Source of the DNA: Galaxea fascicularis
Lineage: Eukaryota; Cnidaria; Anthozoa; Scleractinia; Euphylliidae
Length of the DNA: 64,000 bases
NCBI GenBank assembly: GCA_948470475.1
Contig: OX419338.1
Span: 16,462,257-16,526,256, forward strand
Reading direction: 5' to 3'
Shown: piece by piece, positions 21,694-33,169 of the stretch
How positions within the stretch are numbered: position 1 is the first letter of the stretch
Layout: every line of letters begins with the position of its first letter
Program-made: the position numbers and the translations under genes
The notes under the pieces: generated by a model
Told to the model about the DNA's origin: nothing
Seen by the model: the letters and a program-made list of their open reading frames with translations, nothing else
Databases searched by the model: none

Positions 21694-22641
21694 TTGCGGC
21701 GGGAAGTTTTTCACGGGATATAGAAGAGGCTAAAACATGTATGCATGTTAGTTGATCATGAAATTGGCGAAGGTATATACGAAATGAATGTCAAAGTCGT
21801 CTGGTAGATTAATATGTATGGCTTTAGTAGGTTCGTTGAGTTACAAAGTTCAAACATGTACAGTTGGTCGAATACGATGGTGGAAGCTACCAGAAGTCAG
21901 TAGTACAGATTAATAGGTTTATGCTGGAGAAATGGCGCACTTGTGTCCCTCTTTTACTCTGGGTAAGTAAAGTGTCTAAAATTTAGCTTCATTTCAGTTC
22001 AACTGACCGTAGATAACCATATCTGTACTGCTCAATGTAAAAGTGACTAACAAAAAAATTTAGCCTTTCTCCAGAATACCTTTCAACCTTATTTTCTGTT
22101 ATCTTGATCCAGAGCTGTAGGTTTGTTCTGATTCAGTAATATCTCATAAAAAGAAATAAAGAAGTTATTGTAGCCACAGTCATTTTCTTTTTTTTTCCTA
22201 CCATCAATCATATTTTTTATATATATTTCCTGATGGTAATGCGTAGTGTTAACCTTTTTACCTTTTGATAAACTCAGTGAAGTACAAGACAAAAATTTAG
22301 TTGGAATTGGTAACTTTCTCACTCTGGGTGAGAAAATGGGAGAATATACATTGCCACATTTCCTAATTCAGTATTTTCTACCTGCAGGAATTATTCATGC
22401 TTAGCTCTTAAACAAAGGGGGGATTTTGACAGGTACATAAGTATGTAACATGGGGTTTCCATGTGCTGTATATAGAAGCCATTGCCAACTTCATATCAAC
22501 TCATACTCCATTACAGGGTTGCCTTCCCCCAACTGCTAACTACTTTTACAACTGGGAGAAGAAAAGGGGCACTGTGAGAGTACAGTATCTTACCCAAGAA
22601 TGCTATGCAATAATCCCTGCTTGGGGCCAATACTGGAATTC
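21694..22641. other. Interior of composite transposon, nothing recognised
   Basis: AT-rich, with only short unconvincing frames on both strands. Confidence 0.35.
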
Positions 22642-22990
22642 TTAGGGCCTGTTTACAAGGAAAGAGGGTTACCCTAGAACCTGCACATTTCTTTTTTTAT
22701 TCTGTGTTGTGTTTACAAGGCAGCTAGGGTTACCCCAGTTGGCAGTTTACCCTATCTGCGTGCTAAGGTTACCCCGGCAGGTGGGTTAACTTTTTCCCTT
22801 GTAAACACTCCAGGTAGGGTTAACCTGCCTACCGAGGTTAACTTTCCAATTGTTTCCAGACCCTTTGAGTGTGATCGCACATTAAATTGTCCTGGGTTAT
22901 AGGGTTACCCTTCTGCTTGTGATGTTTCACCCTTCAGCTAGGGTTAACCCCCTTGCTTGGGTGACCCCCCTTCTTGTCAACAGGCCCTTA
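22642..22990. mobile_element. Harbinger-like MITE with TTA target duplication
   Basis: The element at 22645-22987 starts GGGCCTGTTTACAAGGAA and ends with an inverted CTTCTTGTCAACAGGCCC. It is flanked by TTA on both sides, as expected for PIF/Harbinger. The interior is full of AGGGTTACCC and AGGGTTAACC units. No coding capacity. Confidence 0.75.
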
Positions 22991-23146
22991 TTCTGGAGTC
23001 CAGTGCACTAGCCATTTGGTCACCATGCCTCCTCCTGTGATCTTTATGACTGGATTGGCATTTACCTTATTGTCAAGTTGAATATCCTCCTTTTTGAATT
23101 CAATTCAAAAGGGTGGAACACTTATAACATCGTGTAACCAATAGCA

Positions 23147-23214
23147 ACTTAAGGCGACTTAAGGCAACTTAAGGCGACTTAAAGCGACTTAAGGCGACTT
23201 AAGGCGACTTCAGG
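23147..23214. repeat. Right subterminal AAGGCGACTT repeats
   Basis: About seven tandem 10-bp units just inside the right terminus of the composite transposon. Confidence 0.9.
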
Positions 23215-23236
23215 TCCCAGAGTAGGCCTTAATAGA

Positions 23237-23914
23237 GCTAACACAATTGATTTGTACGCTCTCCGGCATCTCTCCAACAAAATGTCTGTCTAACAAGGAA
23301 AACAGCAACGAAAACAACATCAACAACGAGGACATGAACAGCAAGAGACTATAATAAATATCTATGTCACGACTTAAAGAACAAGCGGAAATGCATTCTA
23401 TAGCCTGTATAAACAGGCGTTTGTCAAGTCGAGCTCAAGCCGCGAGAAATAAGCGCAGGATACGAGGTGAGAGGGAGGGAAAAATGAACGCCTGTCGCCA
23501 GCAGTCTATTATAAAATCTGGCAACAAATTAAGCTAGTTGTCTTCTAGATGCACCAACCGGCTGCTGTTCAGTTCATTAAACCATCAGAAGTGAATCACT
23601 TCCCCGGGTTCACTTTTCCTTGATTCAGTAAACTCGGTGAATAGCGATAAATTTACCTTTTTTGAGCTATCACGTTAAAACGCTTATCTTAAATGGATGT
23701 TTGGTGTTGTTGTTGTTGTTTTTTTTTTTGTTTGAACGCGGTCAGAAGACTGCGTTAGTCCCTGTTTCTCAAAATCCCAATTAGTGTCGAATAGCGTCAC
23801 GCAACCAGCTGGTAGGAGGAGCACTGGGTACGACTAAATATCCAAGCCAGCGATATTCCGTTTGAAAGCAGAAGCGAAAGATTACATGGTAAAATTGTAA
23901 AATTTGTTTCCATC
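23237..23914. other. 5' flank of the first BTB gene
   Basis: No gene was seen. A T-rich run at about 23706-23731 and plain AT-rich sequence precede the start codon. Confidence 0.4.
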
Positions 23915-25279
23915 ATGTCGGTCAATATAACCAACAAAGACTTTTGGCAATCAAAAGCGAGGAATACTATCAGAGAAAGATGTGAGTCCATATTCAACCA
24001 AGAACTCTTGAGCGATGTGAAGTTTGTCGTTCGAGACCCTCAGGGCGGAAGCGAAGGCCAAAATATTCCTGCTCACAAGTTCGTTTTGGCGATCAGTAGT
24101 CCAGTGTTTTATGCCATGTTTTACGGCGAACTTGCGGAAACAAAAGAATCTGTCGAAATCTGTGACTGCGATTACGAGAGTCTGTTAGAAACGTTTCGTT
24201 TTATGTACAGCGATGAAGCGAACTTGACCCCGGACAATGTGATGCAGTTGATGTATTTGGCGAAGAAATATATGCTGCCTTCCTTGGCCGACAAATGCTC
24301 CGCTTACCTGCAAGAGAACTCGGACGCGTCGAACGCGTTTTACGTCTTATCGGAAGCACAAAAATACGAAGAGAAGGAACTGGTAGACCATTGTTGGAAG
24401 GTGATCGAAAGGGAAACGGAGGAAGCAGTGAAATCTGAAGGTTTCGTGACTATCGAGAGATCAGTGCTGGAAGAATTAGTTGAGAAAGATTCTTTGACCA
24501 TCCGAGAAGTGGAATTATTCAAAGCTGTCGATCGCTGGGCTGAAAAGGAGTGTGGAAGGCAAGGTCTCGAAGCAGAAGGCTCTGAGAAAAGAAGGATCCT
24601 TGGGGAACGGATCATTAGAGGAGTCCGTTTTCCTGTCATGAAGCAAATTGAGTTTGCTGATGTCGTCCTCAGTTCCGATATCCTTGCCAAAAAAGAGACG
24701 TACAACTTGATGAGATATTTCAGTGCTGTTCCTGACACTCTGCTAGAATTTTCTAACGTTGTGAGGACTGGAAACATGACAGTAATTTCCAGGTTCACAT
24801 CACTCTGTGGCGGATGGGAATCCTATAAATTGCGTACTTTCAATACTATTTCTGTGTCCGTGGACAAGGACATGAAGCTGCATACAGTGCGTCTTTTTGG
24901 TAGCGAAAGCAGTGAATATGAAGTGACCTTAACGGTAGAGGACTCAAACGCCAGGTTTACTGTGGCAACTGAAAAAGGAAAATACTCATCTGAGTGCATG
25001 CAGAGTGACGTACTAGGCGGATATCATGGCTTCGACGTTGTTTTTACATCCCCTGTCGCTTTAAAAGCACTTATGTGGTACTCTATTGAAGCATCCATTA
25101 CTGGTCTACCTTCCTGGTATGGGAATGGTGGGATGTCTAGTGTAGAGCACTCTGGGGTTAATTTTACCTTTAAGGTAATCCAAACCAATTCATATGCATC
25201 AATGATCGGGAAGTCGACCCAGTACGACACTAATGTTTTGAGGGGGCAATTCTGTGAATTCCGTTTCACCTTAGACTGA
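23915..25279 (+). CDS. BTB-BACK-PHR protein (BTBD6-like), paralogue 1, intact
   Basis: Single-exon frame of 454 aa. The BTB/POZ domain spans about 30-140 (LLSDVKFVVRD, IPAHKFVLAISSPVFYAMF). A BACK region runs to about 250 (CWKVIERETEEA, VELFKAVDRWAEKEC). A PHR domain fills about 295-454 (RFTSLCGGWES, LHTVRLFGSESSEYEV, GLPSWYG, RGQFCEFRF). BTBD1/2/3/6 proteins of this layout act as Cullin-3 ubiquitin ligase adaptors, the BTB-BACK part binding Cul3 and the PHR part the client; that role is inferred. Length is slightly below the vertebrate BTBD6 norm. The absence of introns, unlike typical BTBD6 genes, points to a retrocopy origin or an ancestral single-exon subfamily. The ATG at 23915 aligns with the starts of the other intact copies. 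Confidence 0.92.
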   Translation: MSVNITNKDFWQSKARNTIRERCESIFNQELLSDVKFVVRDPQGGSEGQNIPAHKFVLAISSPVFYAMFYGELAETKESVEICDCDYESLLETFRFMYSDEANLTPDNVMQLMYLAKKYMLPSLADKCSAYLQENSDASNAFYVLSEAQKYEEKELVDHCWKVIERETEEAVKSEGFVTIERSVLEELVEKDSLTIREVELFKAVDRWAEKECGRQGLEAEGSEKRRILGERIIRGVRFPVMKQIEFADVVLSSDILAKKETYNLMRYFSAVPDTLLEFSNVVRTGNMTVISRFTSLCGGWESYKLRTFNTISVSVDKDMKLHTVRLFGSESSEYEVTLTVEDSNARFTVATEKGKYSSECMQSDVLGGYHGFDVVFTSPVALKALMWYSIEASITGLPSWYGNGGMSSVEHSGVNFTFKVIQTNSYASMIGKSTQYDTNVLRGQFCEFRFTLD

Positions 25280-25310
25280 ATTTCAGTACCGTCAAGATAT
25301 TCATCGAAAT

Positions 25311-25790
25311 AACTAACGCCGGGGCAAACGCTGGTCTTGTCTAGTCAAACTTGTTTTTGCTCGGACATGACCCTTTTTTGGGCAGTCGGCAAATTTGAAC
25401 AATATTAACTCTTTCAATAGTGATCAGAGATTGTATCAGTGATGATGCTTTTCGAGGACATGAACAATGTCCCACGTGATTATCAAATAGTTCAAAATTA
25501 TTTTTTTAAAAGCGCAAATTACCGGACAACTAACGAATTACCGAATAACTAACGTCGGGGCAAACGCTGGTCTTGTCTAGTCAAACTTGTTTTTGCTCGG
25601 ACATGACCCTTTTTTGGGCAGTCGGCAAATTTGAACAATATTAACTCTTTCAATAGTGATCAGAGATTGTATCAGTGATGATGCTTTTCGAGGACATGAA
25701 CAATGTCCCACGTGATTATCAAATAGTTCAAAATTATTTTTTTAAAAGTGCAAATTACCGGACAACATGTTCGAAAATACACGATTTTGT
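25311..25790 (+). repeat. Two-copy 236-bp tandem duplication
   Basis: The unit beginning AACTAACGCCGGGGCAAACG at 25311 recurs at 25547 with only a few changes, such as GCC to GTC and AGCGC to AGTGC. It lies directly behind the first BTB gene. Confidence 0.95.
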
Positions 25791-26340
25791 CCGGTGCATA
25801 CCGAATTCTGACCGGACAATGTTATACTCTGTACAATTGAAGGGTGCTTAACTCGTAGTTAGGGCGAAAATTTGTGTTATTTTGTTATTCTTGCTTTTGC
25901 TGTTGGTTTTTAATACGCCATTCCAAGTTTTAGGCATGGCTTTACTCGATCCTTCGATTCCTATATACGTTTTCTGCATTCGCTGACGGCTGATCAGTGT
26001 ATGATACCTAAAGTAAGTCAAAGTAAAGTAGCAGCTACCTTTGTTTTGTGGTTTCCAAAGTTGTTCTGCGCACCAAACGACCAAATATCGGGGCATTTGA
26101 TTTGCACGCGGAAATTTATTACGATTCAGTCGCAATGTGATTCTCCCTGTGCTTCATATTATAGAGATCATCCCTAGACTGAATTGCCGACAAAAAAACT
26201 GAAAAGAAGACGAAAAAAAAAGTTCTTACCTTTATTTCATTGTCATAAAAATCATAAAAGGAGGGGCAGTATCTCAGGTGAAAAAAATCGACAAAATTTT
26301 TTTTTCTTTCATTTCGCCGTGATCGTAATTTTGGTTGCAC
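25791..26340. other. Intergenic, nothing recognised
   Basis: AT-rich with A/T homopolymer runs around 26190-26310. No gene was seen. Confidence 0.35.
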
Positions 26341-26343
26341 AGT

Positions 26344-26916
26344 TTCATGACCTTACACAGCTCTGCTAAATATCTCGGTATTCATATAGATGAACGTTTA
26401 TCATGGTCCTCTCATATTGACCATGTGGCAAAAAAGGTTTCATCTGCAATCGGAGGATTAAGACAATTGAGGCAATTTGTTAACCATGACACCCCCATAA
26501 CTATACATAATTTCCTTATCCAGCCCTCTTTTGGTTACTGTGATATAGTATCGGATGATTTATCTAAAGGTCTTGAAACCAGACTACAGAGATTACAGAA
26601 TAGGGCTGGTAGGGTTATACGAAGGGCTACCTATGATGTTAGCTCAAAGGATGTATTAGAGGAGCTTGGATGGTCAGACTTAAAAACCAGAAGAGCTAAG
26701 CACAGAGCCACCCAAATGTTCAAGATTTCTACTGGTGAAGCCTCATCCTATTTAACTGATAAATTCTCCAAAGTCAAGGCAAGAAATCCATACAATATTA
26801 GGAACAGTGAATTAATCATAAATAATTTGCCACTACCAAAAATTGATGACATGAAAAGGAGTTTTGCTTATGCTGGTCCCAAATTGTTGAATTCTCTACC
26901 TAATTCCATAGAGTGA
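26344..26916 (+). pseudogene. 5'-truncated LINE, reverse transcriptase C-terminal part
   Basis: About 190 codons match the region after the catalytic core of non-LTR reverse transcriptases: KYLGIHIDERLSWSSHIDHV, ALIQPSFGYC-like and LQRLQNRAGRVIRRATYDV. It ends with the usual AYAGPKLLNSLPNSIE-type tail. The palm domain with the YxDD motif and all upstream parts are missing, as expected from 5' truncation on insertion. A 3' UTR probably continues to about 27130. The clade (Jockey, CR1 or RTE-like) cannot be settled by eye. Confidence 0.85.
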
Positions 26917-27140
26917 GCTAGTTGTCTAGCTGCTTTAAAAAAATTGAAATATCTTGACTTTGGTGTTTTACTGTCTTCTTAATGATCGATTGTTCCTCTT
27001 CTGTACTGTTTATTGTTAATTTACTAGGTCTACTTGCATTCAAACCTTACTTGGCTTTAATGAAAACCAATTTATCTGTTGATGGAATTCCGAGTTTAAA
27101 TAAAGTTCCAGCTCCACTGCTGACCAACAGTTTTTGTTAA

Positions 27141-28048
27141 AACAGTAGTTCCATGGAGGTGCTTTTTCTCGCGGGCTCAGGAAACCTGGTTCTGGTTATT
27201 GTTTAAAGGTTTTTTGCTTGTGGGCGCATAAGAGCAGTTTTGAACTCGAAAAATGGCTATTTGCCATCTCCGAGTTGTAGGTGGGAGGCGGATCTCGTGC
27301 TTTTGATCGTTCCCTCTTCGCTCCTGTAAGTATTGTGTACATCCGCTGACCACTTGGCATTTTACTGCAGCCAAAAATTACGACCATGAAAACGGCCAGA
27401 TGAAAAAAGAAAATTCATCGAGATACTACGTACAGAAGACTAACGAAATACATACAGACGAGGGGGGAGCTTGATTTAATATTAATATTTGCACCGCTAT
27501 TTCGGTCGTTGGAAACCTAGCTTTTAACGGAATATTTCTTATATAAACTTTCGATGTCACACACCACACCAGACTGGGTCATCTGTGGTTATGGAGCCCA
27601 TGCTTACGATACGCAGACATCTATTTCAAATTGTCTGAGCAGGCAGTTTAATCCTTATTCCTTTTTACGCAATGGCCTTGCCAAAAATATACCGCCTACC
27701 TGTCATGCCAAACAAATGCAGGTGGGTTACGAAAAATAGACCCACAAACAAAAGAGTGTGACTAAGTGACCAAGTAAATCAAAATATGTATTCGCGAAGG
27801 AGACGGCAAAGAATAATATCTTAGACCCCAGTTACTTCAGTCATGTCTGTAAATGTTTCCAGTGTAACGATATCGCTGTTATCTGTTCTATAAGTCTTTT
27901 ACTTCCGGTACACCTACGTCACCTCTACCATGGCAACGGAACTTTAGAGGCCATGCTTTCCGGTTTTGTATTGTATTCGGATCATCGGACGAGTGGATTA
28001 AAAAAGCTGTGTTAGTCCCCCTATGCCTATTTCTCAGTTCCTCCTAAG
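27141..28048. other. Intergenic, nothing recognised
   Basis: No gene, RNA or clear repeat was found. Confidence 0.35.
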
Positions 28049-28801
28049 AACAACGTTACATCCAGTAAAGATATTTCGCAATCTACAGCGAGAAGCACCA
28101 TCCGTGAAAGATGTGAGTCCATTTAAAACCAAGAACTCTTGAGCGATGTGAATAAATGAGTTGCCAGTAATCTGATCCCAGTCTTATGTGCATAGGATTC
28201 TGGGATCGCCAGGGGGCAAACATTGCTGGTCGCTAGAAGAAAATGTATGGCGAAAAGTTGTTTCAACGTCCAAATCAACGATTTTGGAGAGAAATTAACG
28301 CTTTTTCGCCACGGTTTTATCAGAAATGGATTTGGGCAATGTTAATACGTGGAAAGTGTAAAATATGATCAAATCTACCGATAAACTTCCTTGCTTGCGT
28401 AAAGCGGTTTATTCTGAAACTGACGTCGCGTAATAGTCCCGCAATATTGCAAAATTAAAGGTACAGGACTCAAACGGGGTTTCCATCGCAACTGGAACAG
28501 GAAATTATATATCTAGGCGTATGCGAAGGCAAGTACTAGGCGAATATCACGGCTTTATGTTGTTTTTGCGTCACCAGTCGCTTTAAAAACCGTGACCAAC
28601 ATTGTACAATATCAAAGCAAACATAACCGGTCCGCCTTCCTGGTATGGGGAAGATGGCCAGTGCAATGTGAAGCACTCTGGGGTGACTTTTAAGTTTCAG
28701 GGAAACAAGGGCAATCTGCATCGTGGAGTCCTTTTTGGGTCATGCTATAGCAATAACGTAATAAGGGGGCAATTCTGTGAATTTCGGTTCAGCATAGACT
28801 G
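28049..28801 (+). pseudogene. BTB-PHR pseudogene A (split remnant)
   Basis: Two pieces of a BTB-PHR gene remain. At 28049-28165 the N-terminus is recognisable (STIRERCESI, then a stop where Phe is expected, NQELLSDV). At 28455-28801 the last third of the PHR domain is recognisable (VQDSN, LGEYHGF, ITGPPSWYG, RGQFCEFRFSID). At least two frameshifts occur around 28555-28605. About 290 bp of unrelated sequence replaces most of the BTB, BACK and early PHR regions. Confidence 0.85.
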
Positions 28802-30000
28802 AAGCTTAGCACTATAAATATATTTATTATATGGCGACGATAGTACGAGCGATTTGATTGGCTGTAGAGTGGACGGATTTCGTTGTAATTAACGTTCTCG
28901 GGATTAAAGAAATTTTTCTTCGCACGGCGATTCCCGTACACACAGCGACAAAACTCGAGGCGAAATTAACTTTTTCACTCAATAATTGCTGCATTAAAGT
29001 GGAACAAAATTTTATAGACCTTTCGAAATTATGAATGACGAGGATAATTTACAGAATGAGTCCTATTATCCTGGAAAGGAAAAACAAGCCTCCCTCCCGG
29101 TGCACTGCCATAAGAAAAGCCATATATTAAATAACTTATTAATTTAAATCTCGTCCACATAAAGGGAAATCTCAGACCTTGGTATTGACCTCGCTATCAC
29201 TCAGTGAATACGTGTCGAATATGTGCTTCAGCTCCTTGCAAGGAGAATTTGACGTGGAAGAAATCAGGTGCTCCCATGATTATGTTTCATCATGCAAGGT
29301 AATAAAAAGTTATTTGCTGTGTTTCCAGATCGTTTGATCCTGGTGGCAGAACAATGACTTTAGGATTCTCTCTTCAAGCGGCACGAATCTGAAACTCTCA
29401 GATATCCGAGGTGATGTTGGTTATCAGAACATAACAGCAGATCCTACTTTACACTTTTAACAGCACCTTGCCATTATATTTTAACGATGACTGACAGTTT
29501 GCTAACCATATAAATGAAACAAGTAATACAAAGAAATACTACAATACAATACAATAACAGTATACATACAATAGACTATTTATAATTAGATAATTCAATC
29601 GTAATTGTGGGCCTAATTGCCTCTTACTACCCTTTGTGAGAGTCATTAGCGTTATTTTGGCCATTGGATGCCCTTATCTGGCCGGAGTAATCCTAATCTA
29701 GGCACACTAATGGTGTCTTCGCTCACTCCATACTTTACGATCCCAATGTTCCGCTGTTCCAGCGGTCCTCCTTTTCATTGTAGCTCATTGTTTCACCGTT
29801 CCTCAGTTTCCATTTCTCACTTGTTTATTTCACCGAATGAGTGCTTTTCATTCCTTTAATATTTTGGTACATTGACAAATGCGTACACAGACGACGAAGG
29901 GAGTTTTGTTCGGCAAAATTGGTATGCACAAGAATGATATAATTGCCTGGGTTTGTCTGGTTGACTTGTTCTCGGCCTTTTGAAACTTTTCTGGGAACCG
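28802..30000. other. Intergenic, nothing recognised
   Basis: AT-rich with simple ATACAAT-type runs at about 29525-29580. No coding segment was seen. Confidence 0.35.
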
Positions 30001-30004
30001 TTCG

Positions 30005-30330
30005 TACCGTACTCCTGAGGTAGCGACGTAGATGAAATGTTTTATGCCATGTTTGACAGTGGCCTGGCAGAGAAGAAAGGCTCGCTCGAGATCTCTTGTA
30101 GAGAGTACGAAAATTTGTTCGTGTTGTTTAATTTCATATACCCTGATGCAGTCAGTGATGTATTTGTCCGAGAAATTTATGCCGCCTTTGCCCTGCAGAC
30201 AGATTTTCTGTGAGTCAGACACGTTCCATGTCTTGGGTCACTGTTGGACTTTGTCGAGAAAGAAACGGAGGAAACGGGATGGTTACGTTACAATTGAGAG
30301 GCAGTGGAGGGTCTCAATGGGGTTAGCCGT
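30005..30330 (+). pseudogene. BTB-PHR pseudogene B (BTB-BACK fragment)
   Basis: A degraded piece of the BTB and BACK region: MFYAMFDSGLAEKK, LEISCREYENL, then after a frameshift MYLSEKFMPPLP, FHVLGHCW and a shortened GYVTIERQ. Both ends of the gene are missing. The order and spacing match the intact paralogues, so it is a dead relative. Confidence 0.8.
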
Positions 30331-30994
30331 TAGCCGTGTTAACCATTAGGCGTGAAAAACATTAACATTAGCCGTGGAAAAACTACAAGTGTGCTTTTTT
30401 CATTTTGAAAAGTGGAACAGGGTGTCTTTCGAGATATTTAGAGACTTCAGAGCACTCGACACCGTTTTCTGACAGAGTATGCGTCCCGCTAGGCTTGTCT
30501 CGCTCGCCAGCGTTTATATGACGGAAAGATTTCAGCATAGTCCATATATTTTACATGCACCACTGTCATACCAATCGTGTCACAAAATGTATGGATAATC
30601 AATGTTCGGGCTGTGCGATAATCTTGCCGAAAAAAAAAGATCCACAACTCTAACATTTGATGCAATAATAAGGATCGGAGAGAAAGCGAAATTATTCTTC
30701 GATCTTCTTCGTTGATGATGGCATAGGTGGTTTTCAGCACAATGGTGAAACGAAGAAATGCTGATGGATGTCGTTTATCGTCCACCACCAGCATAGCGTC
30801 GATGACGTAACGTGAAAACCACCTTAAAATTGAAAAACAAACCAACGTGACGCGACGATTACCCATAATACTTTTCCAGCCATTCTTAAGTCTGTTGCTA
30901 TCCATACGCGACAAAATTGACAAAATCGAAAGTAGTGAGAACAAATCAAGCCCATGTACGTCTGAAATTTCACTGATCAGGTCATTTAACAGTT
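30331..30994. other. Intergenic, nothing recognised
   Basis: No gene was seen. The last 100 bases would be the former promoter region of pseudogene C. Confidence 0.35.
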
Positions 30995-31927
30995 ATGTCT
31001 TCAGACGCTTCAAGAAAAGATTTTTGGCAAATAACAGCTCGGAGTACCATTAGGGACAGATGCAAAACTCTTTTAAACCGAGAATTCTTGAGTGATGTCG
31101 AATTTGTCGTTCGATGAAGTCATAGCGGAAGTAAAAGCAAGATGATTCGAGCTCACAAATTCGTGTTGGCGATCAGCAGTCCAGTGTTTTACGCCATGTT
31201 TTACGGTAAGGTGGCGGCGACAGATTCTGTCGAGATCTCTGATTGCGAGTACGAGAGTCTGCTGGAATTGTTTCGCCTCATTTACAGCGATGAGGTAAAC
31301 CTGAAGTCCGACAATGTGATGCAGTTGTTGTATCTGGCGAAGAAATACACGCTGCCTGTCCTGGCCGACAAATGCTCCATTTTTCTTAAAGGAAACTTGG
31401 TCGCGTCGAACGTGTTTCATGTTTTACCGAAAGCGCAGCAATGTGAAGAGACAGTACTGTTGCAACATAGTTGGAAAGTGATAGAGCAAAAAACGGAGGA
31501 AGCTGTGAAATCGGATGGTTTCGGGACAATCGAGAGGTCGGTGTTGGTAGAATTAGTGGAGAACGACTCTTTGAATATCAAAGAAGTGGAGTTGTTCAAA
31601 GCTTTTGATTGCTGGGCTGGAAAGGAATGCGAGAAACAAGGTCTGGCAGCGGAAGGCCCTGTGAAGAGAAGGATCCTTGGAGAACAGATCGTGAGGGCAA
31701 TTCGATTTCCCGTGATGCAACAGAAGGAGTTTGCTGGAGTTGTCCTCGACTGTGGAATACTTACTCAAGAAGAGTGCTTTAGAATGATGAAGTACTTCAA
31801 CTCCGTGTTAAATACTCCCGTGGGGTTTCCTGAAGCTAAAAGATCTCTCCGGGTTTCTACTGCGCCACAGCCGTCAATTCTTAAGAAAACAGCTCATAGA
31901 GCCCGGTGGCCTCATCAGGACTGGTGA
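30995..31927 (+). pseudogene. BTB-BACK gene with internal stop and missing PHR domain
   Basis: The ATG at 30995 starts the expected N-terminus (SRKDFW, STIRDRCKTLLNREFLSDVEFVVR). A TGA at 31115-31117 interrupts at codon 41. The same frame then stays open through the rest of BTB and BACK to TPVGFPEAKR, as in the paralogues. There it switches to an unrelated tail and stops at 31927. The PHR domain is absent. An internal ATG at 31142 could still give a shortened BTB-BACK protein without the first strand. I judge it a pseudogene, but a recent one because only one disabling change lies in the retained part. Confidence 0.85.
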
Positions 31928-33169
31928 TTCGTCAAAGTTATTATGGCGATCATGTGCCGAAGCAAATGCATAAATTTTATTAACGTATTTTTCAGTATAA
32001 CAGCGCTTATGTTTGGCTGTGTAATGACATTTTATGCCTGAAAAAGAGAACTCACGTGCACGGAAGCATGACGACCGCCGACCGCGTTCTCGAGGTGAAC
32101 TTTTAAACAGAAACTTGCCTGGACGGCTCAAAACGTTCTACTTCCAATTAGTAATAACGCTATTTTTTCTGTTTTGAAATTCATGTTGTGTATTTACATC
32201 GCGATTTGCTCGAACATAAGCGAAAACAACACAGAAAGCTTTTCCGACCTGATCCAGCCTTGTACGTGACTAATTAATATATTTTTTTCAAGTCAAATGT
32301 AAAAGAAATAAGTCATTTGAAAATAATTTTATCGGTTCATTTTCGTATTTTAAGCTGCGAAAATTGTCTTTCTTGACGCCACGAATTGAGTTTGGTAAAT
32401 GAAAAGTTCGATGTTTGAATCAAACAGTCGAACTTAATAGTTTGGCTCGACCCAAATAGGAATTTAAGTTCGGTACATGAAGTTCGACGTTTGAACTGGG
32501 CCTCACTGATCACTCAAAACCTTAATAAAGCTGATGTAGAGATAATCAGGAAGCGCGGTTCAGAAAACCGTCTACTTACACGTAAATTTGAATTCAAAAA
32601 GTTGCTGGTGATTAAGAAAGTAGCCTGTACCTTTATTTCTAAGCAGTCCCCATACTGAGAGCGAATATTCAGTATGGTGGTCAGTGGGTCTTTGAAACCA
32701 TTTATTTCTCAAGCGGAAGGGTATTTATTCCTAGTCGTCTGTATAGTTTGTATAGTCGTTTAGTTGATAGATCACTAGTACTGTGCGTCATATTGCGTTT
32801 CAATTAGATTTAAACCTTTTGACTTCATATGGTGATTAAGTGTAATATATATATTTAGGCAAGCCTAAGAGCGGAGCTCCACAGTTCTTTCCTTATTGTA
32901 TGGCATTTACCGATAAAATAAAATCAATGCTAGGACTCGAGCCAGGACTCCTACTAGTAAGGACTTCTGCATTGTGATTATATTTTTTACTGTTTTGCTG
33001 CAGAGCCACAGCCACCATTCAAACTTGCTAACGTACATTTTTTTCAATTTATCATCGGCCTTTGCCACGTTGGATCAAGGGACTACATGACAATGAGCAT
33101 AAACGATTTTCCTTCATCACTGAATTACATCCGATTACATTTCAATACAAATTGTGTAAATCTCTAAAC
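31928..33169. other. Intergenic with a MITE-like fragment
   Basis: At 32400-32510 AAGTTCGATGTTTGAATC and GTTCGACGTTTGAACTGGG-type segments recur and partly invert (AGTCGAACTT), suggesting a degraded MITE. The rest holds nothing recognisable. Confidence 0.35.

Larger units (their letters stand above)
16135..23236. mobile_element. 7.1-kb composite DNA transposon with 7-bp target duplication
   Basis: The left terminus at 16142 (AGGCCTACTCTGGGACCT) is matched by the inverted right terminus ending at 23229. The inverted repeat runs about 29 bp with two mismatches. TAATAGA flanks both sides (16135-16141, 23230-23236). Subterminal blocks of repeated AAGGCGACTT follow each end. The left block is interrupted by a TTAA-flanked element, and a TTA-flanked MITE is nested near the right end. 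The interior also holds a broken minus-strand gene and a large inverted integrase repeat; whether those are native or later insertions is unclear. The superfamily is unassigned. Confidence 0.75.
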
